Assembly (NCBI GenBank): GCA_000754445.1
Contig: JNSD01000001.1
Coordinates: forward strand, 135,351-199,350
Origin: an actinobacterium acMicro-4
GTDB lineage: Bacteria; Actinomycetota; Actinomycetes; Actinomycetales; Microbacteriaceae
Length of the DNA: 64,000 bases
Direction of reading: 5' to 3'
Part shown: one piece after another, positions 1 to 8,671 of the stretch
Numbering within the stretch: position 1 is the stretch's first letter
Layout: every line of letters starts with the position of its first letter
Program-made: the position numbers and the translations under genes
Notes under the pieces: model-generated
What the model was told of the DNA's origin: nothing
The model's database searches: none
The model's input: the letters and a program-made list of their open reading frames with translations, nothing else

Positions 1-187
1 CAAAGTCAGGGGATTGCACATCGATATTGAGCGCACCGTCAAGGTGACCAGAGGCGTATTCTTCCGGAGTGCGGACGTCAATCACAATGGTGCCGGCCTC
101 GAGTCCTACGGGTTCTGCGGGAGCGCAGGCGCTAACGCCCGCGGTGATGCCAAAGATTAGGGCTAGTGCGGTGAGGAGTTTTTTCAC
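1..187 (-). CDS. Rhodanese-like domain lipoprotein (C-terminal part runs off the window)
   Basis: Minus-strand translation from GTG at 187: MKKLLTALALIFGITAGVSACAPAEPVGLEAGTIVIDVRTPEEYASGHLDGALNIDVQSPDF; lipobox VSAC and rhodanese motif IDVRTPEEYASGHLDGALNID. Confidence 0.85.
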   Translation of the reverse strand, partial: MKKLLTALALIFGITAGVSACAPAEPVGLEAGTIVIDVRTPEEYASGHLDGALNIDVQSPDF

Positions 188-228
188 AACAAACCTTTCG
201 GGGTAATAATTCCCTAACACTATACCAA

Positions 229-244
229 ATACCCCAGGGGGTAT
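229..244. promoter_or_regulatory. CsoR/RcnR/CstR-type operator-like palindrome ATACCCC-AG-GGGGTAT
   Basis: Perfect 7-bp arms in the intergenic gap upstream of the rhodanese lipoprotein; TATAGT -10-like element follows on the minus strand. Confidence 0.65.
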
Positions 245-257
245 AAAAATCGAAGGC

Positions 258-1424
258 TTACGCGTGTCGGCTCAACCACTTCTTGAACGCGGGAGCGTCG
301 GGGACCCGCGCAATTAGTGGCCCAACAATCACAGTAATCAGGACGTAGGCGGTGGCTAGGGGGGCAATCAGGGGCTCTACCCCAGCGCTCACAGCAAGCC
401 CGGCAATGACGATGGAGAACTCACCACGGGAGGTCAGGGTGAAGCCACTGCGCCAGCGACCGGGAACTCCAATTCCAGCCCACTTGGCAGCCAAATAACC
501 TGACCACACTTTCGTGCCCATCGTGACCACGGCCAACGCAAGCGCAGGGAGCAGCATGGGGATGACCAGGCTTGCGTCCGTCGACAGACCAAAAAACAGA
601 AAGAAAGCCGCTGCAGAGAGATCTCGCAGCGGCGAGAGCAATGTCCCGGCACTGTGGGCGACTTGTCCGGAGAGTGCGATGCCCACCAAGAATGCACCAA
701 CCGCAGAGCTGACATTGACCTGTTGGGCAAAGCCCGCAACGAGCAGCGTGAGTCCCAAAACCCCGAGCAACAGAGACTCTGGGTGGCCAGCGCTAAAGAG
801 ACTCGAGAGCCGATCACCGTGTCGAAGGGCGAGATACAAAATGACCACCACCGCCACCACCGAAATTGCCAGGGTGATTCCCCCCTCGAGAATGCCTGCT
901 CCAATTAAAAGAACTGAGAGCACCGGCAGATAGAACGCCATCACGAGGTCCTCAATGACAAGAATCGAGAGAATTGTCGGTGTCTCCCGGTTTCCCAGTC
1001 GCCCAAGATCGCTCAGAACCTTCGCAATCACACCGGAGGATGAAATATATGTGATTCCGGCCAGAGCAAACGCAGCGATTGGTGACCATCCAAGGAGCAG
1101 ACCCGTGGCAAAACCGGGGGCTCCGTTGGCGAGGAGGTCGAGCAGTCCCGCTGCGCGGGATTGTTTGAGATTGGTGACCAGTTCGGACGCTGAATACTCG
1201 ATGCCGAGCATCACCAACAACAAGATGACGCCGAGCTCGCTACCAATCGCTATGAACTCACTGCTCTCGCCATCCGAGAGTAGCCCCGAGCTTCCCGCAA
1301 TCAGCCCCAAGACCAGATACAGCGGAATAGGCGATATTCCGAAACGGATGGCCAGCCGGGAGAGAAGCCCCAGGAGAAGCAGAAGCGCTCCAACCTCAAT
1401 CAAGAGGGACGCTACCGAATGCAT
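258..1424 (-). CDS. Cation:proton antiporter, CPA2/KefB-like (KhtU-like)
   Basis: Multi-TM protein with Na+/H+ exchanger-type sequence (GLLAGSSG, TSRGEFSIVIAGLA); adjacent to a TrkA_C partner. Confidence 0.85.
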   Translation of the reverse strand: MHSVASLLIEVGALLLLLGLLSRLAIRFGISPIPLYLVLGLIAGSSGLLSDGESSEFIAIGSELGVILLLVMLGIEYSASELVTNLKQSRAAGLLDLLANGAPGFATGLLLGWSPIAAFALAGITYISSSGVIAKVLSDLGRLGNRETPTILSILVIEDLVMAFYLPVLSVLLIGAGILEGGITLAISVVAVVVILYLALRHGDRLSSLFSAGHPESLLLGVLGLTLLVAGFAQQVNVSSAVGAFLVGIALSGQVAHSAGTLLSPLRDLSAAAFFLFFGLSTDASLVIPMLLPALALAVVTMGTKVWSGYLAAKWAGIGVPGRWRSGFTLTSRGEFSIVIAGLAVSAGVEPLIAPLATAYVLITVIVGPLIARVPDAPAFKKWLSRHA

Positions 1425-1427
1425 GCT

Positions 1428-1922
1428 CTAGAGGTGGCCGTCGGTGAGCAAAGAGCCCAGTTGCTCGAGGCCCTTCTGGGTTCCCACAGCCACAACAATG
1501 TCGCCGGCTTCGAGGAGATCCGTAGGGGTGGGAGAGGGCGTTACCGCAGCACCGCGCAAGATCGCCACAATCGAGGACTTTGTCAGGGTCCGTGCTTTGG
1601 TGTCACCGAGAGTTTTGCTAGCAAAGGGTGAGCTGGCAGAGAGCACAAATTGTTCGGTATAGAGGCCGGTTGCCTTGTCGCCCAGACTTGCCAGTTGGCC
1701 GAGGATGAGCGATGTGCCAAGAACTTCTGAGAGCGCCATCGCCTCGTCATCGCTCAGTGAGATGGCGTCACTGCAGGCATCGGGATCCGCTGGATCAAAC
1801 ACAGCCAGTTCACGCTCCCCATCGCGGTGGGTGACAACCCCTAAACGGCGTCCCGACTTAGTGATGACATCGTGCCTAGTGCCAATACCCGGGAGGTCAA
1901 CTTTCTCAATGCGCACGCTCAT
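1428..1922 (-). CDS. TrkA_C domain K+/H+ antiporter regulatory subunit (KhtT-like)
   Basis: 164 aa with C-terminal TrkA_C pattern (LLEAGDIVVAVGTQKGLEQL); operonic with the antiporter. Confidence 0.8.
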   Translation of the reverse strand: MSVRIEKVDLPGIGTRHDVITKSGRRLGVVTHRDGERELAVFDPADPDACSDAISLSDDEAMALSEVLGTSLILGQLASLGDKATGLYTEQFVLSASSPFASKTLGDTKARTLTKSSIVAILRGAAVTPSPTPTDLLEAGDIVVAVGTQKGLEQLGSLLTDGHL

Positions 1923-2033
1923 ATTTCACAGGCTAGCAGGTGGCACCGGGAGCACTTCCGACTGCAATCCGGGGTGTGGAACTCGGGGCGTGGAGCTCGG
2001 TCGTGAGAACTCGGGCTTGAGAACTCGGCCGAA

Positions 2034-3086
2034 CTAGCGTCGCCCCTTAATGACACCAAGCTCTGAGAGCGCCTCGGCGAGCCCGGCCCCGTTGGGTGCT
2101 GAAACCCAGGGAGTGCTCTGTGGATACCGGGTCTTATCGACGTGGTGGCGACCACCAGCGAGAAGCGCTTCGGGAGCGAGAAGCTCGCGGATGGCAATCG
2201 CCCGGACGCTCTTCGGGTGATTGGCGGCAAATTCGCTATAGATTTCCTCGTCGTGCTGGCCATCATCGCCAATCAAAATCCAGCGTATTCCTGGAAACTC
2301 TATGGCCAGCCGCTGAAGGTTTGTTGTTTTGTGCTCCCGACCGCTTCGAAACCAGCGGTCGGGGGTGGGCCCCCAGTCGGTGAGCAACAGCGGACCGATA
2401 GGGAACAGGTGACGGGTTAGGAAGCGGTGCAGGGTCGGAGCAACGTTCCAGGGGCCAGTCGAGAGATAGACGACCGGTGCGCCGGGATTGTCTCTCACCA
2501 GTCTTTCCATCAGAACGGCCATGCCGGGGACAGCGCTTCGCGCGTGCTCATCGCGCACGAAGGAATTCCAGGCTGCGAGTAGTGGCCGGGGAAGGGCCGT
2601 CACCATGACGGTGTCATCGATGTCACAAATGACACCGACTCTGGCTTGTGGTGAGATCACCTTCACCCTCGCGCTTGCTGGTTCAGAGGTGTCGGTGCGT
2701 AACGTCAGCGTGTGCCAGCCGGGCGAGAGTGAGACTGGAATCACATGGTCGATAACGCCTCCGCGATCGGCGTCGAGGGTGAGAGAGAAGCCATTAATCG
2801 TGAGGTGAACGCGGGCGAGTGCAACCGGGACGCTGGTAAAACTGCGCCACCCACGAATCTTCTTGAGTTTCCCCCGACGTGTGGTTCTGGTTTTGGTGAG
2901 CAGCACCCGGCAGAAAACCCGAACCTGGGTGGTCGAACCGTATCCAGTGAAGGGCACAATCTGTTCGCGGTGGCCGAGCGCTCGCGCCCAGCGAGCACGC
3001 TTGGTCAAATACCAGTCCTCGAACCGCGAGGCACCATGCGCCTTCTGCGTGCGGGCGCCCCCGCCCTCGGAAATCAACCCGTCCAC
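2034..3086 (-). CDS. App1 family phosphatidate phosphatase-like (DUF2183, HAD-like)
   Basis: VGVICDIDDTVMVTALPRPLLAAWNSFV, YLSTGPWNVAPTLHRFL, ILIGDDGQHDEEIYSEFA motifs. Confidence 0.85.
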   Translation of the reverse strand: MDGLISEGGGARTQKAHGASRFEDWYLTKRARWARALGHREQIVPFTGYGSTTQVRVFCRVLLTKTRTTRRGKLKKIRGWRSFTSVPVALARVHLTINGFSLTLDADRGGVIDHVIPVSLSPGWHTLTLRTDTSEPASARVKVISPQARVGVICDIDDTVMVTALPRPLLAAWNSFVRDEHARSAVPGMAVLMERLVRDNPGAPVVYLSTGPWNVAPTLHRFLTRHLFPIGPLLLTDWGPTPDRWFRSGREHKTTNLQRLAIEFPGIRWILIGDDGQHDEEIYSEFAANHPKSVRAIAIRELLAPEALLAGGRHHVDKTRYPQSTPWVSAPNGAGLAEALSELGVIKGRR

Positions 3087-3257
3087 AGATGTAGTGTGTC
3101 AGACATTCTTCGCCTCATGCTCCGCTAGGTTTGCCTCCAACGCTGAGGCGACACGGCGGACGCGCGCCAGCCGAATCTCACTCAGATAATCCGAACCGTA
3201 TACGCTCGATTTTCGATCCAGATAGCTCGCGAGGGCGGGCTGAGAGGTTGTTTTCCC

Positions 3258-3893
3258 ATGACAGTTGTCGAGAATGTCCCCGTGCACGCGTCATCCGTGT
3301 CGATTCGGGTTGAACCTGTTCAAGCGCGAAGCACCGCTCGCGTCAACGCGCTTCTCGACGCGGCCAGTGACGCCATCCACGATGTCGGCTACGAACTCCT
3401 GACCACAGCAATGGTGGCCGAGCGGGCTGGCGCATCGATTGGCACTGTGTACCGATACTTCCCGGACCGGGTCGCGGTCCTCCAGGCGCTTGCGTCCAGA
3501 AACCGCGATCGGGTCACCCATGCACTGGCGACGCGCCTGGCGCGCGATAAGCCAGCAAGTGTCAGCGCTCACATCGACTGTGTCGTCGACACCCTGGTCG
3601 ATGTCTTCCGCAGCGAAAAAGGATTCCGATCCCTGCGTGTCGGAGACGTGCTCGATATTCGACCCGTGGCCTCGCCTCGTTCTGGCAACTCCGATGTTGC
3701 CCGTATCATCAGCGATGACCTCCGCGAGCGTCTCGGACTGCGCCTTGATTCGGCGGGCCGGCTCGCTGTTGAAACAGCTGTTGATGTCATGGATGCCCTG
3801 TTGGGTCGCGCGTTCTTGCACTCAGGCAAAGGTGATGGCACCCTCATCGACGAAGCACGTCGGATGGCGCGCCTAGCGCTTGCAGAAATTTAG
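3258..3893 (+). CDS. TetR/AcrR family transcriptional regulator
   Basis: N-terminal HTH: LTTAMVAERAGASIGTVYRYFPDRVAVLQALA. Confidence 0.85.
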   Translation: MTVVENVPVHASSVSIRVEPVQARSTARVNALLDAASDAIHDVGYELLTTAMVAERAGASIGTVYRYFPDRVAVLQALASRNRDRVTHALATRLARDKPASVSAHIDCVVDTLVDVFRSEKGFRSLRVGDVLDIRPVASPRSGNSDVARIISDDLRERLGLRLDSAGRLAVETAVDVMDALLGRAFLHSGKGDGTLIDEARRMARLALAEI

Positions 3894-3925
3894 TCCGGGG
3901 TCGACCTCGTGCGCTTCGCCTGATT

Positions 3926-3940
3926 GACTAGGGCTTAGTC
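3926..3940. promoter_or_regulatory. Inverted repeat GACTA-GGGCT-TAGTC, candidate operator
   Basis: Perfect 5-bp arms between the TetR gene and the ABC transporter operon. Confidence 0.35.
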
Positions 3941-3973
3941 CGCGTCGTCCACCAATCCTTGGGGTGTCCTGTC

Positions 3974-4792
3974 ATGATTCGCTTCGAGCACGTCCGCAAG
4001 GAGTACCCGGGCGGGACACAAGCAGTTCAGGATTTTAGCCTCGAGTCGCCAACGGGCTCAATCACGGTCCTCGTCGGCTCGAGTGGTTGCGGAAAAACCA
4101 CCCTCTTGCGGATGGTCAATCGCATGGTTGACCCTAGTGCCGGGCGCGTGTTCATCGATGACACCGACGTTGCATCACGCGATCCCGTCGAGCTGCGTCG
4201 CAGCATTGGTTATGTTATGCAAAGCGGCGGACTCATGCCCCACAAGACCGTGAGCGAAAACATCCAAACCGTTCAGAAATTGCGCGGGGTCACGCCTGCT
4301 CTGCGCCTGGCCCGCGTTGATGAGCTGATGGCAACGGTCGGTCTTGATCGAGAACTGCTTGGCCGATACCCAGCCCAACTCTCCGGCGGTCAGCAGCAGA
4401 GAGTGGGCGTGGCTCGCGCTCTCGCTGTTGACCCCAACATCTTGTTGATGGATGAACCTTTTGGTGCGCTTGACCCTCTTGTGCGCTCAGATCTGCAGCA
4501 GGAATTGCTCGCCGTGCAGCAAAAACTCGCCAAGACGGTGTTGTTCGTCACACACGACATTGACGAAGCATTTCTCCTGGGTGACCAGGTGGTGATTCTT
4601 GATACCGGAGCAGTGGTGATTCAGCGGGGCACACCGGCCGAGATTCTGGCGGCACCCGCCAATGATTTTGTCGAGGCCTTTATCGGGGCGGATCGTGGCA
4701 AGCGGGCTCTCCACATCGAGACCCGCGGGGGCCAGAGAATTGTCGTTGACTCAGATCAGCGGGTCGCCGGCCGTTTGGTGGAGGGCCCCTAG
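3974..4792 (+). CDS. Osmoprotectant (glycine betaine/choline) ABC transporter ATP-binding protein
   Basis: MIRFEHVRKEYPGG; Walker A GSSGCGKTTLL, LSGGQQQRVGVARAL, MDEPFGALDPL; start set at ATG 3974 rather than 3959. Confidence 0.88.
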   Translation: MIRFEHVRKEYPGGTQAVQDFSLESPTGSITVLVGSSGCGKTTLLRMVNRMVDPSAGRVFIDDTDVASRDPVELRRSIGYVMQSGGLMPHKTVSENIQTVQKLRGVTPALRLARVDELMATVGLDRELLGRYPAQLSGGQQQRVGVARALAVDPNILLMDEPFGALDPLVRSDLQQELLAVQQKLAKTVLFVTHDIDEAFLLGDQVVILDTGAVVIQRGTPAEILAAPANDFVEAFIGADRGKRALHIETRGGQRIVVDSDQRVAGRLVEGP

Positions 4793-4793
4793 C

Positions 4794-5456
4794 GTGGACT
4801 GGGTTCTGGACAACGGCGATCTGATTCTGTCCTTGACACTCGATCACCTGAGGCTCTCAATCATCCCCATTGTCATCGGTGTGCTGATCGCTATTCCACT
4901 GGGGTGGCTGGCGCACCGCTTCGCCTGGTCACAGTCGCTGCTTCTCGGCGCAGTGGGCGTGCTCTACACCATCCCCTCGCTCGCGCTGTTTATGCTCATT
5001 CCCCCACTAGTGGGGATTTCGGTGTTGAGCGAATCCAACGTCATCATCGCCTTGAGCGTGTATGCAGTTGCGATCATGGGGCGCACGGCGTCCGATGCGT
5101 TTGCAAGCATTGAGCCCGCAGCCCTTCGTGCCGCCACTGCAGTTGGCTATGCCGAATGGGGGAGGTTTTTCTCTGTGGAGTTGCCACTGGCCGGACCGGT
5201 GCTCCTGGCTGGTGTTCGTGTGGTGGCTGTCAGCACGGTCAGTATGGTCACTGTCGGGGTGCTGGTGGGAGTCCAGAGCCTCGGATACTTTTTCACCGAT
5301 GGTTTCCAAAGGCGAATCATTGCTGAGGTTGCAACCGGAGTGGTGATGACCGTGGTCATCGCGTTGCTCTTAGACACCCTCCTGGTTGTGCTTGGCCGCA
5401 TGGTGATGCCGTGGAATCGTGTTGGCACTCAAGCGCAGAGGGTGGCGGTCCGCTAA
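4794..5456 (+). CDS. Osmoprotectant ABC transporter permease (OpuCB/D-like)
   Basis: GTG start directly after the upstream stop; LRLSIIPIVIGVLIAIPLGW, EAA-type loop. Confidence 0.85.
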   Translation: MDWVLDNGDLILSLTLDHLRLSIIPIVIGVLIAIPLGWLAHRFAWSQSLLLGAVGVLYTIPSLALFMLIPPLVGISVLSESNVIIALSVYAVAIMGRTASDAFASIEPAALRAATAVGYAEWGRFFSVELPLAGPVLLAGVRVVAVSTVSMVTVGVLVGVQSLGYFFTDGFQRRIIAEVATGVVMTVVIALLLDTLLVVLGRMVMPWNRVGTQAQRVAVR

Positions 5457-6152
5457 ATGGACGTTCTGCGCGATGCCCTGGTGTGGCTCTCTGAATCCGA
5501 ACAGTGGAGTGGTGATGGCTCTCTTGTGCAGAGGGTGATGGAGCACCTCTACTACACCGGTCTCGCCGTTATCGTGGCGGCCCTCGTGGCAATCCCGGCA
5601 GGCTATTTCGTCGGTCACAGCGCCAGGGGCTCAACCTGGTTGGTGGGGTTGGCCGGGGCTGCCAGGGCGCTACCGTCCTTTGGCCTGATTCTTCTCTTGG
5701 TGTTGCTGTTTGGCGTTAGCGGCCGAGAAACTGCTGCGGTGTTGGCGCTGGTGGTTCTAGGGATTCCTCCCTTGCTTGCTGGGGCGTATTCCGGCATTCA
5801 CCAAATACCACGCACCGTGATTGATGCCGCCAGGGCGCAGGGAATGACGGAGTGGCAGATTCTGTGGCGGGTAGAAGCCCCCCTGTCGTTGCCAGTTCTT
5901 CTTGGCGGTCTTCGGCAGTCTGTGTTGCAAATAGTCGCCACTGCCACCTTGGTTGCCTATGTCGGTTTAGGTGGTCTTGGTTACGACATCATTCAGGGAA
6001 TACCGCTTCGCAGGTTTGACCAGACAGTGGGTGCGGCCATCGTAATTGTCGCACTCGCCCTGACACTCGACGCTTTCTTAGCTTTAGCGACTAGATTGGC
6101 CACTCCCCGAGGAGTTCGTGTGGGCCGCCTGGCAGATGTTCGGGCCAGGTAG
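5457..6152 (+). CDS. Osmoprotectant ABC transporter permease (OpuCB/D-like)
   Basis: GIHQIPRTVIDAARAQGMTEWQILWRVEAPLSLPVLLGGLR permease motif. Confidence 0.85.
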   Translation: MDVLRDALVWLSESEQWSGDGSLVQRVMEHLYYTGLAVIVAALVAIPAGYFVGHSARGSTWLVGLAGAARALPSFGLILLLVLLFGVSGRETAAVLALVVLGIPPLLAGAYSGIHQIPRTVIDAARAQGMTEWQILWRVEAPLSLPVLLGGLRQSVLQIVATATLVAYVGLGGLGYDIIQGIPLRRFDQTVGAAIVIVALALTLDAFLALATRLATPRGVRVGRLADVRAR

Positions 6153-6208
6153 CGCAGATGTCCCCGGGGGCACAAGGACACGTATGGTGGATATAGCGAG
6201 GAGAAATA

Positions 6209-7114
6209 ATGACATCGACCACGATTAGAACTAGCCTCACGGCTGCGCTTGCAAGCGCAGCCTTAGTCCTCTCTGGCTGCGCGGCGGCGGCTGAGGATGA
6301 AGCCCCCGCGATGGAAGCGGCACCGATGATGACAGAGGTCATTGTGGTGGGCTCGCAGGCCTACTATTCCAACGAGATCATCGCCGAGATTTATGCCCAG
6401 GCCCTGGAATCTGCCGGTTATGAGGTAGAGCGCAAGTTCCAGATTGGCCAGCGCGATGCTTACCTGCCTGAACTTGAATCCGGTGCGGTTGATCTGTTCC
6501 CGGAATACACCGGCAACCTGTTGCAGTTCTATGCGCCAGACACGATGGCCACTCAGGCTGACGAGGTCTATGAGGAGCTGCAGGGCGCGCTGCCCGAGGG
6601 CCTGACCGCTCTGGCGATGTCGCCCGCAACTGACCAGGACTCTTATAACGTCACTGCTGAGTTCGCAGCGGAGAACAACCTGGTCAGCATCGCTGACTTG
6701 GCAGGAATCGATGGCCTCGTCTTGGGCGGGGCTCCTGAGCTTGAAGAGCGCCCCTATGGCCCCACCGGTCTCCTGGAGACCTACGGTGTCGTGGTTGCCT
6801 TTGACGCAACTGGGGACATCACCGTTGATGCACTGTTGGAGGGCGTCATTTCGCTCGCCAACGTCTATAGCGGTGACCCTCGCATTGCCGAGTTTGGCCT
6901 CGTCACTCTGGCAGACCCCGAAGGCCTGTTCCTAGCCTCCAACGTGGTGCCGATTGCCTCGAGCGATGTTGCAGCAGAGCTTGCTGCAATCATCGACCCG
7001 ATCAGCCTTGCCTTGACCCCCGAGGCCTTGGTTGCGCTGAATCTTCAGAGCATCAAAGACCAGCTATCAGCGGCAGACATTGCCGCCGCGTGGCTCTCTG
7101 AGAACGGCTTCTAA
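6209..7114 (+). CDS. Glycine betaine/osmoprotectant substrate-binding lipoprotein (OpuCC-like)
   Basis: Lipobox LVLSGC; GSQAYYSNEIIAEIYAQALESAGYEVERKFQIGQRDAYLPELESGAVDLFPEYTGNLL. Confidence 0.88.
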   Translation: MTSTTIRTSLTAALASAALVLSGCAAAAEDEAPAMEAAPMMTEVIVVGSQAYYSNEIIAEIYAQALESAGYEVERKFQIGQRDAYLPELESGAVDLFPEYTGNLLQFYAPDTMATQADEVYEELQGALPEGLTALAMSPATDQDSYNVTAEFAAENNLVSIADLAGIDGLVLGGAPELEERPYGPTGLLETYGVVVAFDATGDITVDALLEGVISLANVYSGDPRIAEFGLVTLADPEGLFLASNVVPIASSDVAAELAAIIDPISLALTPEALVALNLQSIKDQLSAADIAAAWLSENGF

Positions 7115-7123
7115 AGACCGATT

Positions 7124-7169
7124 CGGGCATGAGGGGTTGGGCCACGGGCCCGGCCCCTCTTGCCCGTTT
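7124..7169. terminator. Rho-independent terminator-like hairpin between convergent genes
   Basis: CGGGCATGAGGGGTTGGGCC ... GGCCCGGCCCCTCTTGCCCG followed by TTT. Confidence 0.75.
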
Positions 7170-7177
7170 CTAACGGG

Positions 7178-7837
7178 TTACTTCTTGGTGGACGCCTCGG
7201 GAGCGTCGTCTTCCATGTGTGAATAGCGGTGGAGCAGGTGCTTAATCAATGCGATGAACCCTATAGCGACTACGAAGATTCCGACGAAAATCCATCCTGC
7301 CCAGGACACCGTGTCTTGGAGCTCGCGGTAGGTTTCAGCAGCCCCCGAGCCAATGGAGACATACAGGAAAGCCCAGATGATGCACGCGGGAGTAGTCCAC
7401 GCCATAAACGTTCGATACGGCATCGGGGTCATGCCAGCAGTGAGCGGGACGACCGAGTGAAACACCGGGAGAAAGCGCGAGATGAACACGGCGATGCCGC
7501 CCCGGCGCTTCACGAACCGGTCTGCTTTCTCCCACCGTTCATCACCGATTTTTTGACCCAACCAGCTGGCGCGAAGTCTTGGTCCGAAGATTCTGCCAAG
7601 GCCAAAACCGATGGATTCGCCCGCTAAAGCGCCCAGCACGATGGCGACTGCCATGAAGATGTATTGCAGCACCGTGGTGACCCCGGTGCTGGCGACCAAG
7701 ACAATGGTGTCGCCTGGAACGATAAGCCCCAGCAACACACTCGTTTCGAGCATGACGGCAACACCTGCGACCAGGGTGCGCCAGACGGGGGGAACGCCCT
7801 CAACGAAGTCGAGTATGGCGTTGAGGACCTCATTCAT
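7178..7837 (-). CDS. DedA family membrane protein
   Basis: GLIVPGDTIVLVAS, ISRFLPVFHSVVPLTAGMTPMPYRTF; DedA/SNARE-associated pattern. Confidence 0.88.
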   Translation of the reverse strand: MNEVLNAILDFVEGVPPVWRTLVAGVAVMLETSVLLGLIVPGDTIVLVASTGVTTVLQYIFMAVAIVLGALAGESIGFGLGRIFGPRLRASWLGQKIGDERWEKADRFVKRRGGIAVFISRFLPVFHSVVPLTAGMTPMPYRTFMAWTTPACIIWAFLYVSIGSGAAETYRELQDTVSWAGWIFVGIFVVAIGFIALIKHLLHRYSHMEDDAPEASTKK

Positions 7838-7871
7838 ATGACTCGGAGTCTATTGCGTCACGAGTGAGTAT

Positions 7872-8657
7872 TCACGGGAGTCGTTCCCGGGTTTTCCACC
7901 ACATGGCTTGCCACTCGACTCGACGGGCCATATCGGGGGACAATCGCGGACCACCGGGAAAACCGGTGGCGACACGAATTCCATGGAGGGCGCTCAGAAC
8001 CCACAGGTCGCTACCCTCACAATCATGGAGAGCGCTGTGCGCTTCAACGACCGCTACACCGCGCTGGGCTGCGATGTCGGTAATGACCGCCTCGGTCACA
8101 CTGGGGATTCGGGGAACGGTTCGTGGCACGATTCGAAGTTCCTGGCCGCCCGGTGGAATCATCACGATGGTGCTGTATGCACCCTCGACGATGGTCCCCT
8201 CAGGGGAGACGATTAGCGCTTCGGTGGCGCCGGTGTGCGCCACCGATCGCCGCAGGGCCATTAGCGCATTGAGGTCTGGGCCTTTGGTGAGCGGGGTGGT
8301 TCTGGGGTCACCCTCAGCACTAGCCACCACGGCCTCTGACAGCCAGTCTGGTGCTGGGCGCTCGCGATAACGCAGGGTCGCTCCGCCAGGGGTTGCCACC
8401 ACTTCAACCCGTGGGAACCACGAGCCCTCGCGGGGGATAGCTGCAATGACGAGGTCCCAAAATGCATGAAGCGCGGCGCTGTCCAGCCCGTGTTGTCTGG
8501 CTGAGTCACAGAATCGGGTCCTGTGGCGCGAGAGCGCAACCACCTCACCTGATTCCACCCGCCACGAGTCGGCCACTAGGGTTTCCCCAGCTACCGGGTC
8601 GCACCACTCAATGGCCCCCAGCGCTTCACCCGAGAAGCTAAACAGGCGCGTGCTCAT
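7872..8657 (-). CDS. Class IV aminotransferase (4-amino-4-deoxychorismate lyase-like)
   Basis: SPEGTIVEGAYSTIVMIP and fold pattern; divergent from a chorismate-binding enzyme. Confidence 0.7.
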   Translation of the reverse strand: MSTRLFSFSGEALGAIEWCDPVAGETLVADSWRVESGEVVALSRHRTRFCDSARQHGLDSAALHAFWDLVIAAIPREGSWFPRVEVVATPGGATLRYRERPAPDWLSEAVVASAEGDPRTTPLTKGPDLNALMALRRSVAHTGATEALIVSPEGTIVEGAYSTIVMIPPGGQELRIVPRTVPRIPSVTEAVITDIAAQRGVAVVEAHSALHDCEGSDLWVLSALHGIRVATGFPGGPRLSPDMARRVEWQAMWWKTRERLP

Positions 8658-8671
8658 AGGCTAAGGCTATG
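8655..8671. promoter_or_regulatory. Back-to-back leaderless promoter elements shared by divergent pabC- and pabB-like genes
   Basis: CATAGGCTAAGGCTATG: plus strand TAGGCT-AAGGCT-ATG; minus strand TAGCCT-TAGCCT-ATG. Confidence 0.6.

Noticed and set aside
3099-3287. 62-aa minus-strand ORF between TetR and the App1 gene
   Set aside because: Starts inside the TetR coding region, no motif or RBS support; it could be a real small protein but I cannot support it.
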